Below are positions 1-6,826 of a stretch of 7,172 nt of DNA, in pieces; positions within the stretch are counted from its first letter, which is position 1; every line of letters starts with the position of its first letter. Location of the stretch: positions 1-7,172 of the forward strand of contig NZ_AUBA01000033.1 of NCBI RefSeq assembly GCF_000429005.1, read 5' to 3'. The stretch comes from Novosphingobium acidiphilum DSM 19966. GTDB lineage: Bacteria; Pseudomonadota; Alphaproteobacteria; Sphingomonadales; Sphingomonadaceae. A program made the translations under genes and the position numbers. The notes under the pieces are model-generated. The model saw only the letters and a list, made by a program, of their open reading frames with translations, did not search any database and was not told the DNA's origin.

Positions 1-2
1 GC

Positions 3-245
3 TGGCACCAGACCTTGAAAAATCGCATCCTGCTGGAAAACTACTTCCTGCCAGGCGACCTTGAACTCCAGATCGAGGCCTTCATCGAGCACTACAATCA
101 CCAGCGCTACCACGAGAGCCTGAAAAACGTCACGCCCGCTGATGCCTACTTCGGCAGGGCGCCAGCCATCATCAAGCAGCGCGAAACCATCAAGCGACAG
201 ACCATCGAACATCGACGCTTGCAACACCGCAAGCTCGCCGCCTAA
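3..245 (+). CDS. IS3-family transposase (OrfB), C-terminal fragment
   Basis: This is the last 80 residues of a DDE-type transposase that cuts and joins the ends of its insertion sequence. The frame is open from the window edge and starts WHQTLKNRILLENYF, so the gene begins upstream; the TTG at 15 is not a real start. In IS3-family OrfB proteins the last catalytic Glu of the DDE triad lies just before this WHQTLKNR stretch, so it should fall immediately outside the window. YNHQRYHESLKNVTPADAYFG is the typical end of the integrase core (rve_3-like). The tail is very basic, with several Arg/Lys/His residues up to KLAA and the stop. Whether the full gene is intact cannot be judged. The family call is from recognition of these motifs and is firm; the IS subgroup is not assigned. 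Confidence 0.87.
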   Translation, partial: WHQTLKNRILLENYFLPGDLELQIEAFIEHYNHQRYHESLKNVTPADAYFGRAPAIIKQRETIKRQTIEHRRLQHRKLAA

Positions 246-290
246 AACCAAACCCCAGACGAGGCCCGCTCTCCGTTAATTTACGCCGCC

Positions 291-319
291 TGATGTGCCA
301 AATGTTCTGACGACGGACA
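291..319 (+). repeat. Probable right terminal inverted repeat of the IS3-type element
   Basis: This 29-bp terminus ends GACGACGGACA. It lies 46 bp past the transposase stop codon. Its reverse complement opens with TGTCCG, as expected for an IS3-family end. The matching left repeat is outside the window, so both the length of the repeat and its identity as an inverted repeat are inferred from position and the terminal dinucleotides. Confidence 0.45.
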
Positions 320-436
320 CGATGCCCGGCCGAGCTGGCGCAGCACCTGCTTCACCCCGGCACGCGCATTGCCGATTGCGTGCATCTGGCGGTTCAGCGC
401 GGTTGAAACATTCACCCCTTCGATCATGGCCATCAG
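320..436 (-). pseudogene. Coding-like remnant, possibly a regulator C-terminus, cut by the IS
   Basis: Read on the - strand, 38-39 codons are open after an in-frame TAG at 439-437 and run to the IS boundary. The peptide contains MAMIEGVNVSTALN and, further on, AGVKQVLRQLG, with mostly G or C in third positions like the neighbouring genes, so it looks like once-coding sequence. The style resembles the last helices of TetR-type regulators, but this is a weak impression and no DNA-binding domain is present. The frame continues 12 codons into the IS to a stop. It could instead be a chance frame. No start with a clear ribosome-binding site is seen. Confidence 0.25.
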
Positions 437-465
437 CTATCCCCCCGGAGCACCGAGCAGGTCCC

Positions 466-513
466 CTGTCCTGCGCGTATGGAGTCCGGCGCGGATTGAG
501 TCCGGCGCGGACG
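466..513. repeat. Short tandem repeat, 16-bp unit, about three copies
   Basis: The unit GAGTCCGGCGCGGATT occurs at 482-497 and again at 498-513, where the first 14 bases are identical. A degenerate copy at 466-481 matches at 11 of 16 positions. It lies between the end of the operon and the IS remnant, in DNA with no convincing gene. No function is evident; replication slippage or loss of constraint after the operon are simple explanations. Confidence 0.6.
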
Positions 514-542
514 GAGCGCAAGGTGTGCGCCGTTTGTGCTCT

Positions 543-581
543 CGATCGGCCGGCGCGGCAAGCCGTTTGCAGGCCCGATCG
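543..581 (-). terminator. Possible weak hairpin after the operon
   Basis: CGATCGG at 543-549 can pair with CCGATCG at 575-581, across a 25-base GC-rich loop that has its own short pairing. It begins about 10 bases past the Rieske gene stop on the - strand. There is no run of T after the stem, so it does not meet the usual form of an intrinsic terminator. It may only slow transcription or help Rho-dependent ending. Low confidence. Confidence 0.2.
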
Positions 582-590
582 CGACCGGTA

Positions 591-1835
591 TCAGGCGGCG
601 GGCGCGTCCTGGTGCGTCAGGCCATGGTGGCGCAAATACCATTTCTGGAATGTTTCCAGCCCGCGTTCCTGCGTCGAATAGCGCCCGGGGGTGTAACGGT
701 GCGACAGGATGCCGGTCTGGTTGTCTTCGGTAATGGTCTTGTCCTGCAGCGTGGTGCGATCCCAACCCCAGATCATCTTGTCGACGTCGTACCCTTCGGC
801 CTTGCCGTCGACCAGCCACAGGATATCGACATCGGTGGTCATCGCGGTGCGCGGGGTAAAGCGGAACAGCATCGCAAAATCATTGTCGGCAACGATATGG
901 CTCATCGGGCTGAACGCCAGGTGCATCCGCCCGAAGTCCCAGTCCTTGCGCTTGCCCATCAGGCTTGATGCGGGCAGGCCGTCGGCGGTTTCGCTGATAT
1001 AGCCTTCGCGCATCGTGCGCTGCATCAGCAGGCGCAGGTGCGAAGATTCCGGGCCATCATCGACATTGCCCAGCGGCCGGCCCATCGCGGCGGCCTTTTC
1101 CTCCCACGCGGCCAGGACGGGGCCATAGCTTTCCATCGCTTCGTTGGGGCCAGAGCTTGGCCCGGCGCCCACCGCGAGCAGCGCGTCGGCCGGGTGCATC
1201 GAGCAGAATTCCGGGTGCGCGGGCTGGCAATGGTAGCATTCGAGGAAATTTTCGACGACCAGTTTCCAGTTCGCCGCAGTGGGATAGCGGCCGATATGCG
1301 CGACTTTGGCATCGGCAAAGCCGTGGTAATCGAGAATGGCGTCAAATTCGCCGAATGTGGCGTCAAAATCGTCGGGCGCGTCTTCGCTCAGGTTGACGAA
1401 GATCAGGCCGTGAAACACGCGGACATGCGCGGCAAACAGGCCGTTGTCTGCCTTGTCGAAATCATCGGCCATCAGCCGCGCCGAAATCAGCGCGCCATCA
1501 AGCCCGAATGTCCAGGCGTGGTAAGGGCAGACCAGCCGGCGGGCGTTGCCCTGTTCGGCCGAACAGAGCGTCGAACCGCGGTGCCGGCACACGTTGAAAA
1601 ACGCGTTGACCGCATTTTTGGTGTCACGGATCAGGATGATCTGTTCCTGGCCCACTTTGAACAGCACATAGTCGCCCGCATTGGGGATCTGCGAAACGTG
1701 GCCGGCCAGAATCCATTTGCGCGTGATGATTTCGCGCATGTCGTCGGCAAAGATCGCCTCGCTGGTGTAGAACTGGCGGGGCAGGCTGTACCCGGCGCGC
1801 AGGCCCGCGGCGGAGGAAAGCAGGGTGTCGGACAT
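591..1835 (-). CDS. Rieske non-heme iron oxygenase alpha subunit, glycine-betaine/quaternary-amine demethylase type
   Basis: This is a 414-residue cytoplasmic oxygenase, near the usual 410-430 of the GbcA/CntA group. Residues about 35-135 form the Rieske domain: C83-x-H85 and C103-x2-H106 bind the 2Fe-2S cluster (CRHRG, CPYHAW). The catalytic domain follows, with ENFLECYHCQPAHP: H202 and H207 bind the mononuclear iron, and D317 or D319 should be the third ligand. E199 sits where CntA has its bridging Glu and ring hydroxylases such as naphthalene dioxygenase have Asp. That Glu and LPRQFYTSEAIFADDM near the N-terminus favour demethylation of a quaternary ammonium compound, giving a tertiary amine and formaldehyde. 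Glycine betaine to dimethylglycine is the best guess, given the two dehydrogenase genes ahead of it. ATG at 1835 was chosen because it overlaps the preceding TGA (TGATG), suggesting coupling; a GTG at 1841 would add two residues and sits closer to AAGGA. No reductase gene is nearby. Stachydrine, carnitine or another betaine remain possible substrates. Confidence 0.85.
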   Translation of the reverse strand: MSDTLLSSAAGLRAGYSLPRQFYTSEAIFADDMREIITRKWILAGHVSQIPNAGDYVLFKVGQEQIILIRDTKNAVNAFFNVCRHRGSTLCSAEQGNARRLVCPYHAWTFGLDGALISARLMADDFDKADNGLFAAHVRVFHGLIFVNLSEDAPDDFDATFGEFDAILDYHGFADAKVAHIGRYPTAANWKLVVENFLECYHCQPAHPEFCSMHPADALLAVGAGPSSGPNEAMESYGPVLAAWEEKAAAMGRPLGNVDDGPESSHLRLLMQRTMREGYISETADGLPASSLMGKRKDWDFGRMHLAFSPMSHIVADNDFAMLFRFTPRTAMTTDVDILWLVDGKAEGYDVDKMIWGWDRTTLQDKTITEDNQTGILSHRYTPGRYSTQERGLETFQKWYLRHHGLTHQDAPAA

Positions 1836-4279
1836 CAGCACTTGATCCTTGCGCCAGTGGGGTCGAACAGCGGTTTGAGCGAGGCCACGGCACGGTGGCG
1901 AACGCCGGCAATCTCGATTTCGTAATGATCGGCACCGATCGCGCCGACCACACCGCCATCGGGCGCGGTAACATAGCCGAGCGCACAGGCCGCACCCAGG
2001 CCGTGCGCATACATGCCCGATCGCACATAGCCGGCAATCCGGTCACCCTGCCAGATCGGTTCGTTGTGATAGAGCATCGGCGCCGGGTCGTGCAGCAGGA
2101 ACTGGACCAGCCGCTGGCGCAGCCCTTCGGCCTTTTGCCGCAGCAGCGCCTCGCGCCCGATAAAGCCGCCGGGCTTGTCCATCCGCACGGCAAAGCCAAG
2201 GCCGGCCTCAAGCGGGGTATCCTCGTCGGTGATGTCATGGCCCCAGTGGCGATAGCCTTTTTCCATGCGCAGCGCGTTCAGCGCGTGATAGCCGCAATGT
2301 TTCAGGCCAAATGCGGCGCCATGGGCGACGATTTCATCATGGACGCCGGCCATGAATTCGGTCGGCACATAGATTTCCCAGCCGAGCTCGCCCACATAAG
2401 TGATGCGGCTGGCGCGCACGAGCGCATAGCCAAGCTCGATCTCGCGGCTGGTGGCAAAGGGAAAACCGGCGTCGGACAGATCATCGGGGCTCAATGCCTG
2501 AAGCAGATCGCGCGATTTGGGCCCCATGATCGAAATCACCCCCATCGCCGAGGTGACATTGGTCAGCACCGCATGGGCATCATCGGGGATATGGCGTTTC
2601 AGCCAGTCGAAATCGCGCACTTCGGTCTCGGCGCCGGTGACAATCAGGAACGCGGTCGCGCTCAGCCGGGTAACGGTCAGGTCAGCCTCGATCCCGCCCT
2701 TTTCATTCAGCCACTGGGTATAGACCAGCCGGCCCGGCGCGACATCGACATCGTTGGCGCAGACCCGGTTGAGCACGGCGCAGGCATCGCGCCCTTCCAG
2801 CCGGAATTTGCCGAACGAAGACTGGTCGAACAGGCCGACATCATGGCGCACCGCATGGCATTCGGCCGCGCAATTGTCGAACCAGTTCTGCCGGCCATAG
2901 GAATAGCGGTATTCGGGCGTGGTGCCCGCGTCGCCATACCAGTTGGCGCGTTCCCAGCCATAGGCCTCACCAAAGCAGGCCCCGGCCGCGGCCAGCCGGT
3001 CGTGCAGCGCCGATTTGCGCACACCGCGTGCGGTGGCATACTGCTTGAACGGATAGTGGGTCGCATAAAGCAGCCCCAGGCTTTCGGTCACGCGTTCGCG
3101 CAAATATTTGCGGTTGATCTGGAACGGCATGTTGCGGCGCACGTCGACCGTCCACAGATCGGCCGGCGGAATGCCGTCGCGGATCCATTCGGCCATGACT
3201 TTGCCCACGCCGCCGGCCGATTGCAGGCCGATCGAATTGAGCCCCGCAGCGACAAAGCACCCTTTCAGCTCGGGACTTTCGCCCAGGTGATAGCGCACAT
3301 CGGGGGTGAAGCTTTCGGGGCCGCAGAAGAATTTCTGGATGCCGGCGTTTTCAAGCGCCGGCACGCGGCGCATGGCATCCATCAGCATCGGTTCGAAATG
3401 GTCAAAGCTGCCGGCGATTTCGTCAAAGCAGAAATCTTCGGGAATGCCGTCCATGCCCCAGGGCCGGGCATTGGGTTCGAACGCGCCAACCAGCAGCTTG
3501 CCCGCATCGTGCTTGAAATAGCCGCAGTGGTCATAATCGCGGATCACCGGCAGGCCGGGATCGAGCCCGGCGACGCCTTCGAACAGCACATAATAGTGTT
3601 CGCAGGCGTGCAGCGGTACTGTCACGCCGATGCTGGCAGCCAGATCGCGAGTCCACATGCCGCCGGCCAGCACGACATGATCGGCTTCGATCGGCCCGAA
3701 TTCGGTATCGACCCCGGTCACGCGCGTGCCGTCGTGGCGGATTTTGGTGACTTTGGTGTTTTCGAAAATGCGTGCGCCACGGTTGCGCGCGCCCTTGGCC
3801 AGGGCCTGGGTGATATCCACCGCATTGGCATAGCCGTCGCTGGGGATATGGATGCCGCCGACAATGTCATCCACGTTGACGATCGGCGCCAGCGCGCGGA
3901 TCTCTTCGGGCGAAATCACGTGTACCGGCAGGTCGAACACTTTGGCCATCGATGCGCTGCGCTTCAGCTCTTCAAAGCGTTCGGCATTGGTCGCCATCGA
4001 AATCGATCCGCACTGGCGATAGCCGGTGGCCTGGCCGGTTTCGGCCTCAAGCCCGCGGTAAAGCTCGCCGGTATATTTGGCGAGCTTGGTCATGTTGATG
4101 CTGGGGCGCAACTGGCCGACCAGGCCCGCCGCGTGCCAAGTGGTGCCGCTGGTCAACGCCTTGCGTTCCAGCAGGACGACATCGTCAAACCCGATCTGGG
4201 TCAGGTGATAGGCGATCGAGCAGCCGATCACCCCGCCGCCGACAATCACCACGCGCGCTTTTTTGGGAAGGTCTGCCAC
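1835..4279 (-). CDS. Sarcosine-dehydrogenase-like FAD/tetrahydrofolate enzyme
   Basis: This 814-residue protein has the domain order of mitochondrial sarcosine and dimethylglycine dehydrogenases: FAD-binding oxidoreductase (about 8-365), a short linking domain (370-425), then a GcvT-like folate domain (428-705) and its C-terminal barrel (715-805). GGGVIG at 14-19 binds the dinucleotide and E38 its ribose. H49 in TSGTTWHAAG matches the His that carries covalent FAD in mammalian DMGDH. CGPESFTPD (319-327), QLRPS (56-60) and EKGYRHW (673-679) are closer to vertebrate SARDH than to DMGDH, as recalled. D533 in GGIEADLTV matches the catalytic Asp of glycine-cleavage T-protein; YVGELGWE is at 628-635. 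Expected reaction: sarcosine to glycine, one-carbon unit going to tetrahydrofolate, electrons probably to an electron-transfer flavoprotein. It has no signal peptide. The start is GTG, 4 nt after the preceding stop and without a clear Shine-Dalgarno sequence, so translation is probably coupled. Substrate could be another N-methyl amino acid. Confidence 0.87.
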   Translation of the reverse strand: MADLPKKARVVIVGGGVIGCSIAYHLTQIGFDDVVLLERKALTSGTTWHAAGLVGQLRPSINMTKLAKYTGELYRGLEAETGQATGYRQCGSISMATNAERFEELKRSASMAKVFDLPVHVISPEEIRALAPIVNVDDIVGGIHIPSDGYANAVDITQALAKGARNRGARIFENTKVTKIRHDGTRVTGVDTEFGPIEADHVVLAGGMWTRDLAASIGVTVPLHACEHYYVLFEGVAGLDPGLPVIRDYDHCGYFKHDAGKLLVGAFEPNARPWGMDGIPEDFCFDEIAGSFDHFEPMLMDAMRRVPALENAGIQKFFCGPESFTPDVRYHLGESPELKGCFVAAGLNSIGLQSAGGVGKVMAEWIRDGIPPADLWTVDVRRNMPFQINRKYLRERVTESLGLLYATHYPFKQYATARGVRKSALHDRLAAAGACFGEAYGWERANWYGDAGTTPEYRYSYGRQNWFDNCAAECHAVRHDVGLFDQSSFGKFRLEGRDACAVLNRVCANDVDVAPGRLVYTQWLNEKGGIEADLTVTRLSATAFLIVTGAETEVRDFDWLKRHIPDDAHAVLTNVTSAMGVISIMGPKSRDLLQALSPDDLSDAGFPFATSREIELGYALVRASRITYVGELGWEIYVPTEFMAGVHDEIVAHGAAFGLKHCGYHALNALRMEKGYRHWGHDITDEDTPLEAGLGFAVRMDKPGGFIGREALLRQKAEGLRQRLVQFLLHDPAPMLYHNEPIWQGDRIAGYVRSGMYAHGLGAACALGYVTAPDGGVVGAIGADHYEIEIAGVRHRAVASLKPLFDPTGARIKC

Positions 4280-4283
4280 GATT

Positions 4284-6698
4284 TCAGGCTTTCATGCGGG
4301 CGTTGTCAGGGTCGAACGCGGGCGCGCCCAATACGGTGGCCGCGCGGCGCTCGCCCTGCAAAATGATGTCGAACTGCGCGCCCGGGGCGGCATGATCATG
4401 CGGCACGCAGGCAAAGAACAGGCTTTTGCCCGTGCGGTGCCCATATCCGCCCGAGGTGGTGAGGCCGATGCAGGCATCGCCCACCATGCACGGTTCGGCG
4501 CCGCGCGCATCGGTATCGATGGCGTCAACTTCGCCATAGACGATGCGAAACCGGTCTGGCGCGGCGAGCGTGGCGGCCTTGCCAACAAAATCGTCCTTTT
4601 TGAGCGCCAGGAACCGCGGCATGTCCGCCTCGATCATGGTCAGCTCGTTGGTCAGTTCCGAACCCCAGCCTTTGTAGGCCTTTTCCATGCGCATGGCGTT
4701 CACCGCATAGAGCCCGTAATTGGCCACGCCCAGCGGCTGCCCGGCGGTCCACAGCGCGTCATAGAGCGCGGGCAAGTCGGCCATTGCCGGGTGCAGTTCC
4801 CAGCCCAGTTCGCCAACGTAAGACACGCGCAGCGCGCGGCAACGCACCCCGGCAATGGTGATTTCGCGCCCGCAAAGATAGCGGAAGGCATCGTTGCCCA
4901 GGTCCGCATCGGTCAGCGGCGCAAGCAGATCGCGCGACCGCGGCCCGCTGACCACCAGCACGCCGCGCGCATCGGTAACATTGGCGATGGTCACGCGTTC
5001 GTGCGGCAGGCGCGCCTGCGTCATGTGATCCCGATCGCGCAGTTCGGCGGCGGCCGCCGACAGGCAATAGAAATGATCGTCGGCCAGCCGCGTCACGGTC
5101 ATTTCGCCCGCGATCCGCCCGGCATGCGACAGCAGGTGGACCAGGCCGATGCCGCCGGCGCGCACCGGCATGCGATTGGCGCAGATGCGGTTCAGGAATG
5201 CTTCGGCATCGGGGCCGGTGACGTCATATTTGGCAAAGCCGCTCAGATCGAGCAGGCCGACCCGTTCGGTGACGGCGGCGCACTCGGCGGCAACCACGTC
5301 GAACACGTTGGTCCGGCCATAGCCGCCCTGTTCCTCGCGCCCATCGGTGGAAAACCATTTGGGCCGTTCCCAGCCAAAAGTTTCACCATAGGCCGCGCCC
5401 GCAGCGCGCAGCCGGTCATGGATCGGGCTGGTGCGGCGGGGGCGGCCATCGGGCTCTTCCTCACCCGGCAGGCGGGTGGTGAAAGTCATCCGGTAATCGA
5501 GGAAGACTTTGGCCCGGCTGTAATCGGTATCAGCGAACGCGCCATAGCGGCGGGGGTCGAATTCGACCATGTTGATCTCGGCATCGCCGTGGAGCATCCA
5601 CTGCGCCAGATATTTGCCCGCGCCGCCGCCCTGCGCGATGCCGAACGACGTGCCGCAGCAGTGCCAGAAATTGGTCAGCCCTGCGGCCGGCCCCAGCAGC
5701 GGGCCGCCATCGGGGGTGTGCGGGATCGCGCCGTTGATCACGCTGCGGATGCCGACTTCGCCAAACACCGGCATGCGCTCTATCGCGCGTTCCAGCCAAG
5801 GGGCGATGCGGTCGAGATCGCCCTGAAACAGTTCGCTGGTCGATTCCCAGCGCGGCTGGCCGCCCGGCGCCCAAGCTTCGGCCAGATCGGTGTTTTCGTA
5901 AACGCCGATCAGCCCGCTTTTCTGTTCCTGGCGGAAATAGCCCGATACCCAGGGGCAGCGCATCACCGGGATTTCCGTGTCGCGCTCCTTGAACGCGGGG
6001 ATCGGGTCGGTGACGATATAGTGGTGTTCCATGTTGGTGACCGGAATGTCGATTCCGGCCATCTGCGCCACCGCGCGGGCATAGCAGCCGGCGGCGTTGA
6101 CCACGGTGCCGGCGCGCACGGTGCCTTGTTCGGTTTGCACATCCCATTCGCCCGAGGGCAGCTGGGTCAGCCCGGTCACGCGGTTTTTCCGCTGGATGGT
6201 TGCACCCATCGCCTTTGCGCCGATTGCCAGCGCGTTGCAGATGCCCGAAGGATCGGCGTGGCCATCATCGGTGGTATAGCCGCCGGCGATCACGCCTTCG
6301 GTGGTGACAAAAGGGTTGATCCGGCGGATTTCTTCGGGGCTGATGATGTCCATCGAAAAGCCGATGATTTTCGAATAGCCCTGAATCTGGCGCAGCCAGG
6401 CGAGCTCGCGCTCGTTGGTGGCAAAGCGGATGCCGCCCGATTTGTGCCAGCTGACATAGTGGCCGGTCAGCCCCTCCAGCCGGGGATAGAGCGCGTTGCT
6501 GTATGCATGCATCTTCGCCAGGTTGAAACTGCCGGTGATGCTGGGGCACTGACCTGCGGCATGCCAGGTTGAACCGGACGTCAATTCGTCCTTTTCGATC
6601 AGCAGCGTATCGGTGCAGCCCAGTTCCGCAAGGTGATACAACAAGCTGGCGCCCATGATGCCGCCGCCGATAATGACGATTTCAGCGCTGGTTTTCAT
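4284..6698 (-). CDS. Dimethylglycine-dehydrogenase-like FAD/tetrahydrofolate enzyme
   Basis: First gene of the operon, 804 residues, paralogous to the next one. FAD domain about 5-370: GGGIMG at 11-16, E35, and H46 in TSGSTWHAAG, the presumed covalent FAD site. A linking domain follows (375-425), then the GcvT-like folate domain (425-700, YVGELGWE at 627-634) and its C-terminal barrel to the end. STWHAAG, NGAIPHTPDGGPLLGP (322-337) and a Glu (E532, GRIAGEMTV) at the position of the T-protein catalytic Asp resemble vertebrate DMGDH as recalled, so dimethylglycine to sarcosine plus methylene-tetrahydrofolate is the likely reaction. The usual PLEAGL segment reads MIEADM here (688-693), so folate handling may differ. 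Start chosen at ATG 6698: it has GGGGAG at 6707-6702 and places the dinucleotide fold at the N-terminus. A TTG at 6764 would add 22 residues with no family counterpart. Alternative: an oxidase or dehydrogenase for another N-methylated amine. Confidence 0.86.
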   Translation of the reverse strand: MKTSAEIVIIGGGIMGASLLYHLAELGCTDTLLIEKDELTSGSTWHAAGQCPSITGSFNLAKMHAYSNALYPRLEGLTGHYVSWHKSGGIRFATNERELAWLRQIQGYSKIIGFSMDIISPEEIRRINPFVTTEGVIAGGYTTDDGHADPSGICNALAIGAKAMGATIQRKNRVTGLTQLPSGEWDVQTEQGTVRAGTVVNAAGCYARAVAQMAGIDIPVTNMEHHYIVTDPIPAFKERDTEIPVMRCPWVSGYFRQEQKSGLIGVYENTDLAEAWAPGGQPRWESTSELFQGDLDRIAPWLERAIERMPVFGEVGIRSVINGAIPHTPDGGPLLGPAAGLTNFWHCCGTSFGIAQGGGAGKYLAQWMLHGDAEINMVEFDPRRYGAFADTDYSRAKVFLDYRMTFTTRLPGEEEPDGRPRRTSPIHDRLRAAGAAYGETFGWERPKWFSTDGREEQGGYGRTNVFDVVAAECAAVTERVGLLDLSGFAKYDVTGPDAEAFLNRICANRMPVRAGGIGLVHLLSHAGRIAGEMTVTRLADDHFYCLSAAAAELRDRDHMTQARLPHERVTIANVTDARGVLVVSGPRSRDLLAPLTDADLGNDAFRYLCGREITIAGVRCRALRVSYVGELGWELHPAMADLPALYDALWTAGQPLGVANYGLYAVNAMRMEKAYKGWGSELTNELTMIEADMPRFLALKKDDFVGKAATLAAPDRFRIVYGEVDAIDTDARGAEPCMVGDACIGLTTSGGYGHRTGKSLFFACVPHDHAAPGAQFDIILQGERRAATVLGAPAFDPDNARMKA

Positions 6699-6701
6699 CC
6701 G

Positions 6702-6707
6702 CTCCCC
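6702..6707 (-). promoter_or_regulatory. Ribosome-binding site of the first operon gene
   Basis: GGGGAG on the - strand lies 3-4 bases before the ATG at 6698. It is the only good Shine-Dalgarno match near the start of this gene and decides between this ATG and the upstream TTG at 6764. The two downstream genes have weaker or poorly placed sites and rely on stop/start proximity. Confidence 0.6.
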
Positions 6708-6735
6708 AAGGCGTTCGCATGTGTTCAAGGTGCCG

Positions 6736-6764
6736 ACTATGGCCGCGCACCGGGTGTGCGACAA
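6736..6764 (-). promoter_or_regulatory. Candidate sigma-70-type promoter of the demethylation operon
   Basis: On the - strand TTGTCG (6764-6759) and CATAGT (6741-6736) are separated by exactly 17 bases. Each matches the -35 and -10 consensus at 4 of 6 positions. Transcription would begin about 30 bases before the ATG at 6698, leaving a short leader. In GC-rich alphaproteobacteria such matches arise by chance, so this is only the best candidate seen. Confidence 0.3.
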
Positions 6765-6826
6765 TTCAGATATTGTGCCCGAATGCCCAAAATTTTTTGA
6801 GGCGCAGGCAACCGGCCGGGCAGGGA

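Larger units (their letters stand above)
1..319 (+). mobile_element. IS3-family insertion sequence, right end (partial)
   Basis: The left part of this element lies outside the window. Inside it are the end of the transposase gene, about 74 bp of non-coding terminus, and a terminal sequence finishing in CA at 318-319. Read from the other strand, the end begins TGTCCGTCGTCAG, in keeping with the TG...CA ends usual for IS3-family elements. The exact boundary is inferred from that dinucleotide and from the - strand coding-like frame that breaks at the same point. A target duplication, if present, would begin with CGA at 320-322. It cannot be confirmed without the left end. Confidence 0.7.

Noticed and set aside
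295..968. Open frames on both strands across the IS/operon junction
   Set aside because: They run across the IS boundary and into the Rieske gene in antisense or shifted frames, with no family resemblance.
1895..4366. Very long + strand open frame antisense to the sarcosine-type gene
   Set aside because: It is in exact codon register with the real gene and is explained by the lack of TTA, CTA and TCA codons there. The translation has no recognisable domain.
4263..6572. Very long + strand open frame antisense to the dimethylglycine-type gene
   Set aside because: Same register effect; the translation is low in recognisable motifs, while the - strand frame contains a full conserved enzyme.
6699..6764. 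N-terminal extension of the first dehydrogenase from TTG at 6764
   Set aside because: The 22 extra residues have no counterpart before the dinucleotide-binding fold, overlap the candidate promoter, and a better ribosome-binding site precedes the ATG at 6698.
6808..6822. Sigma-54-like sequence on the - strand (TGCCCGGCCGGTTGC)
   Set aside because: The -12 TTGC part and the spacing fit, but the -24 element lacks the near-invariant GG, so it is probably chance.
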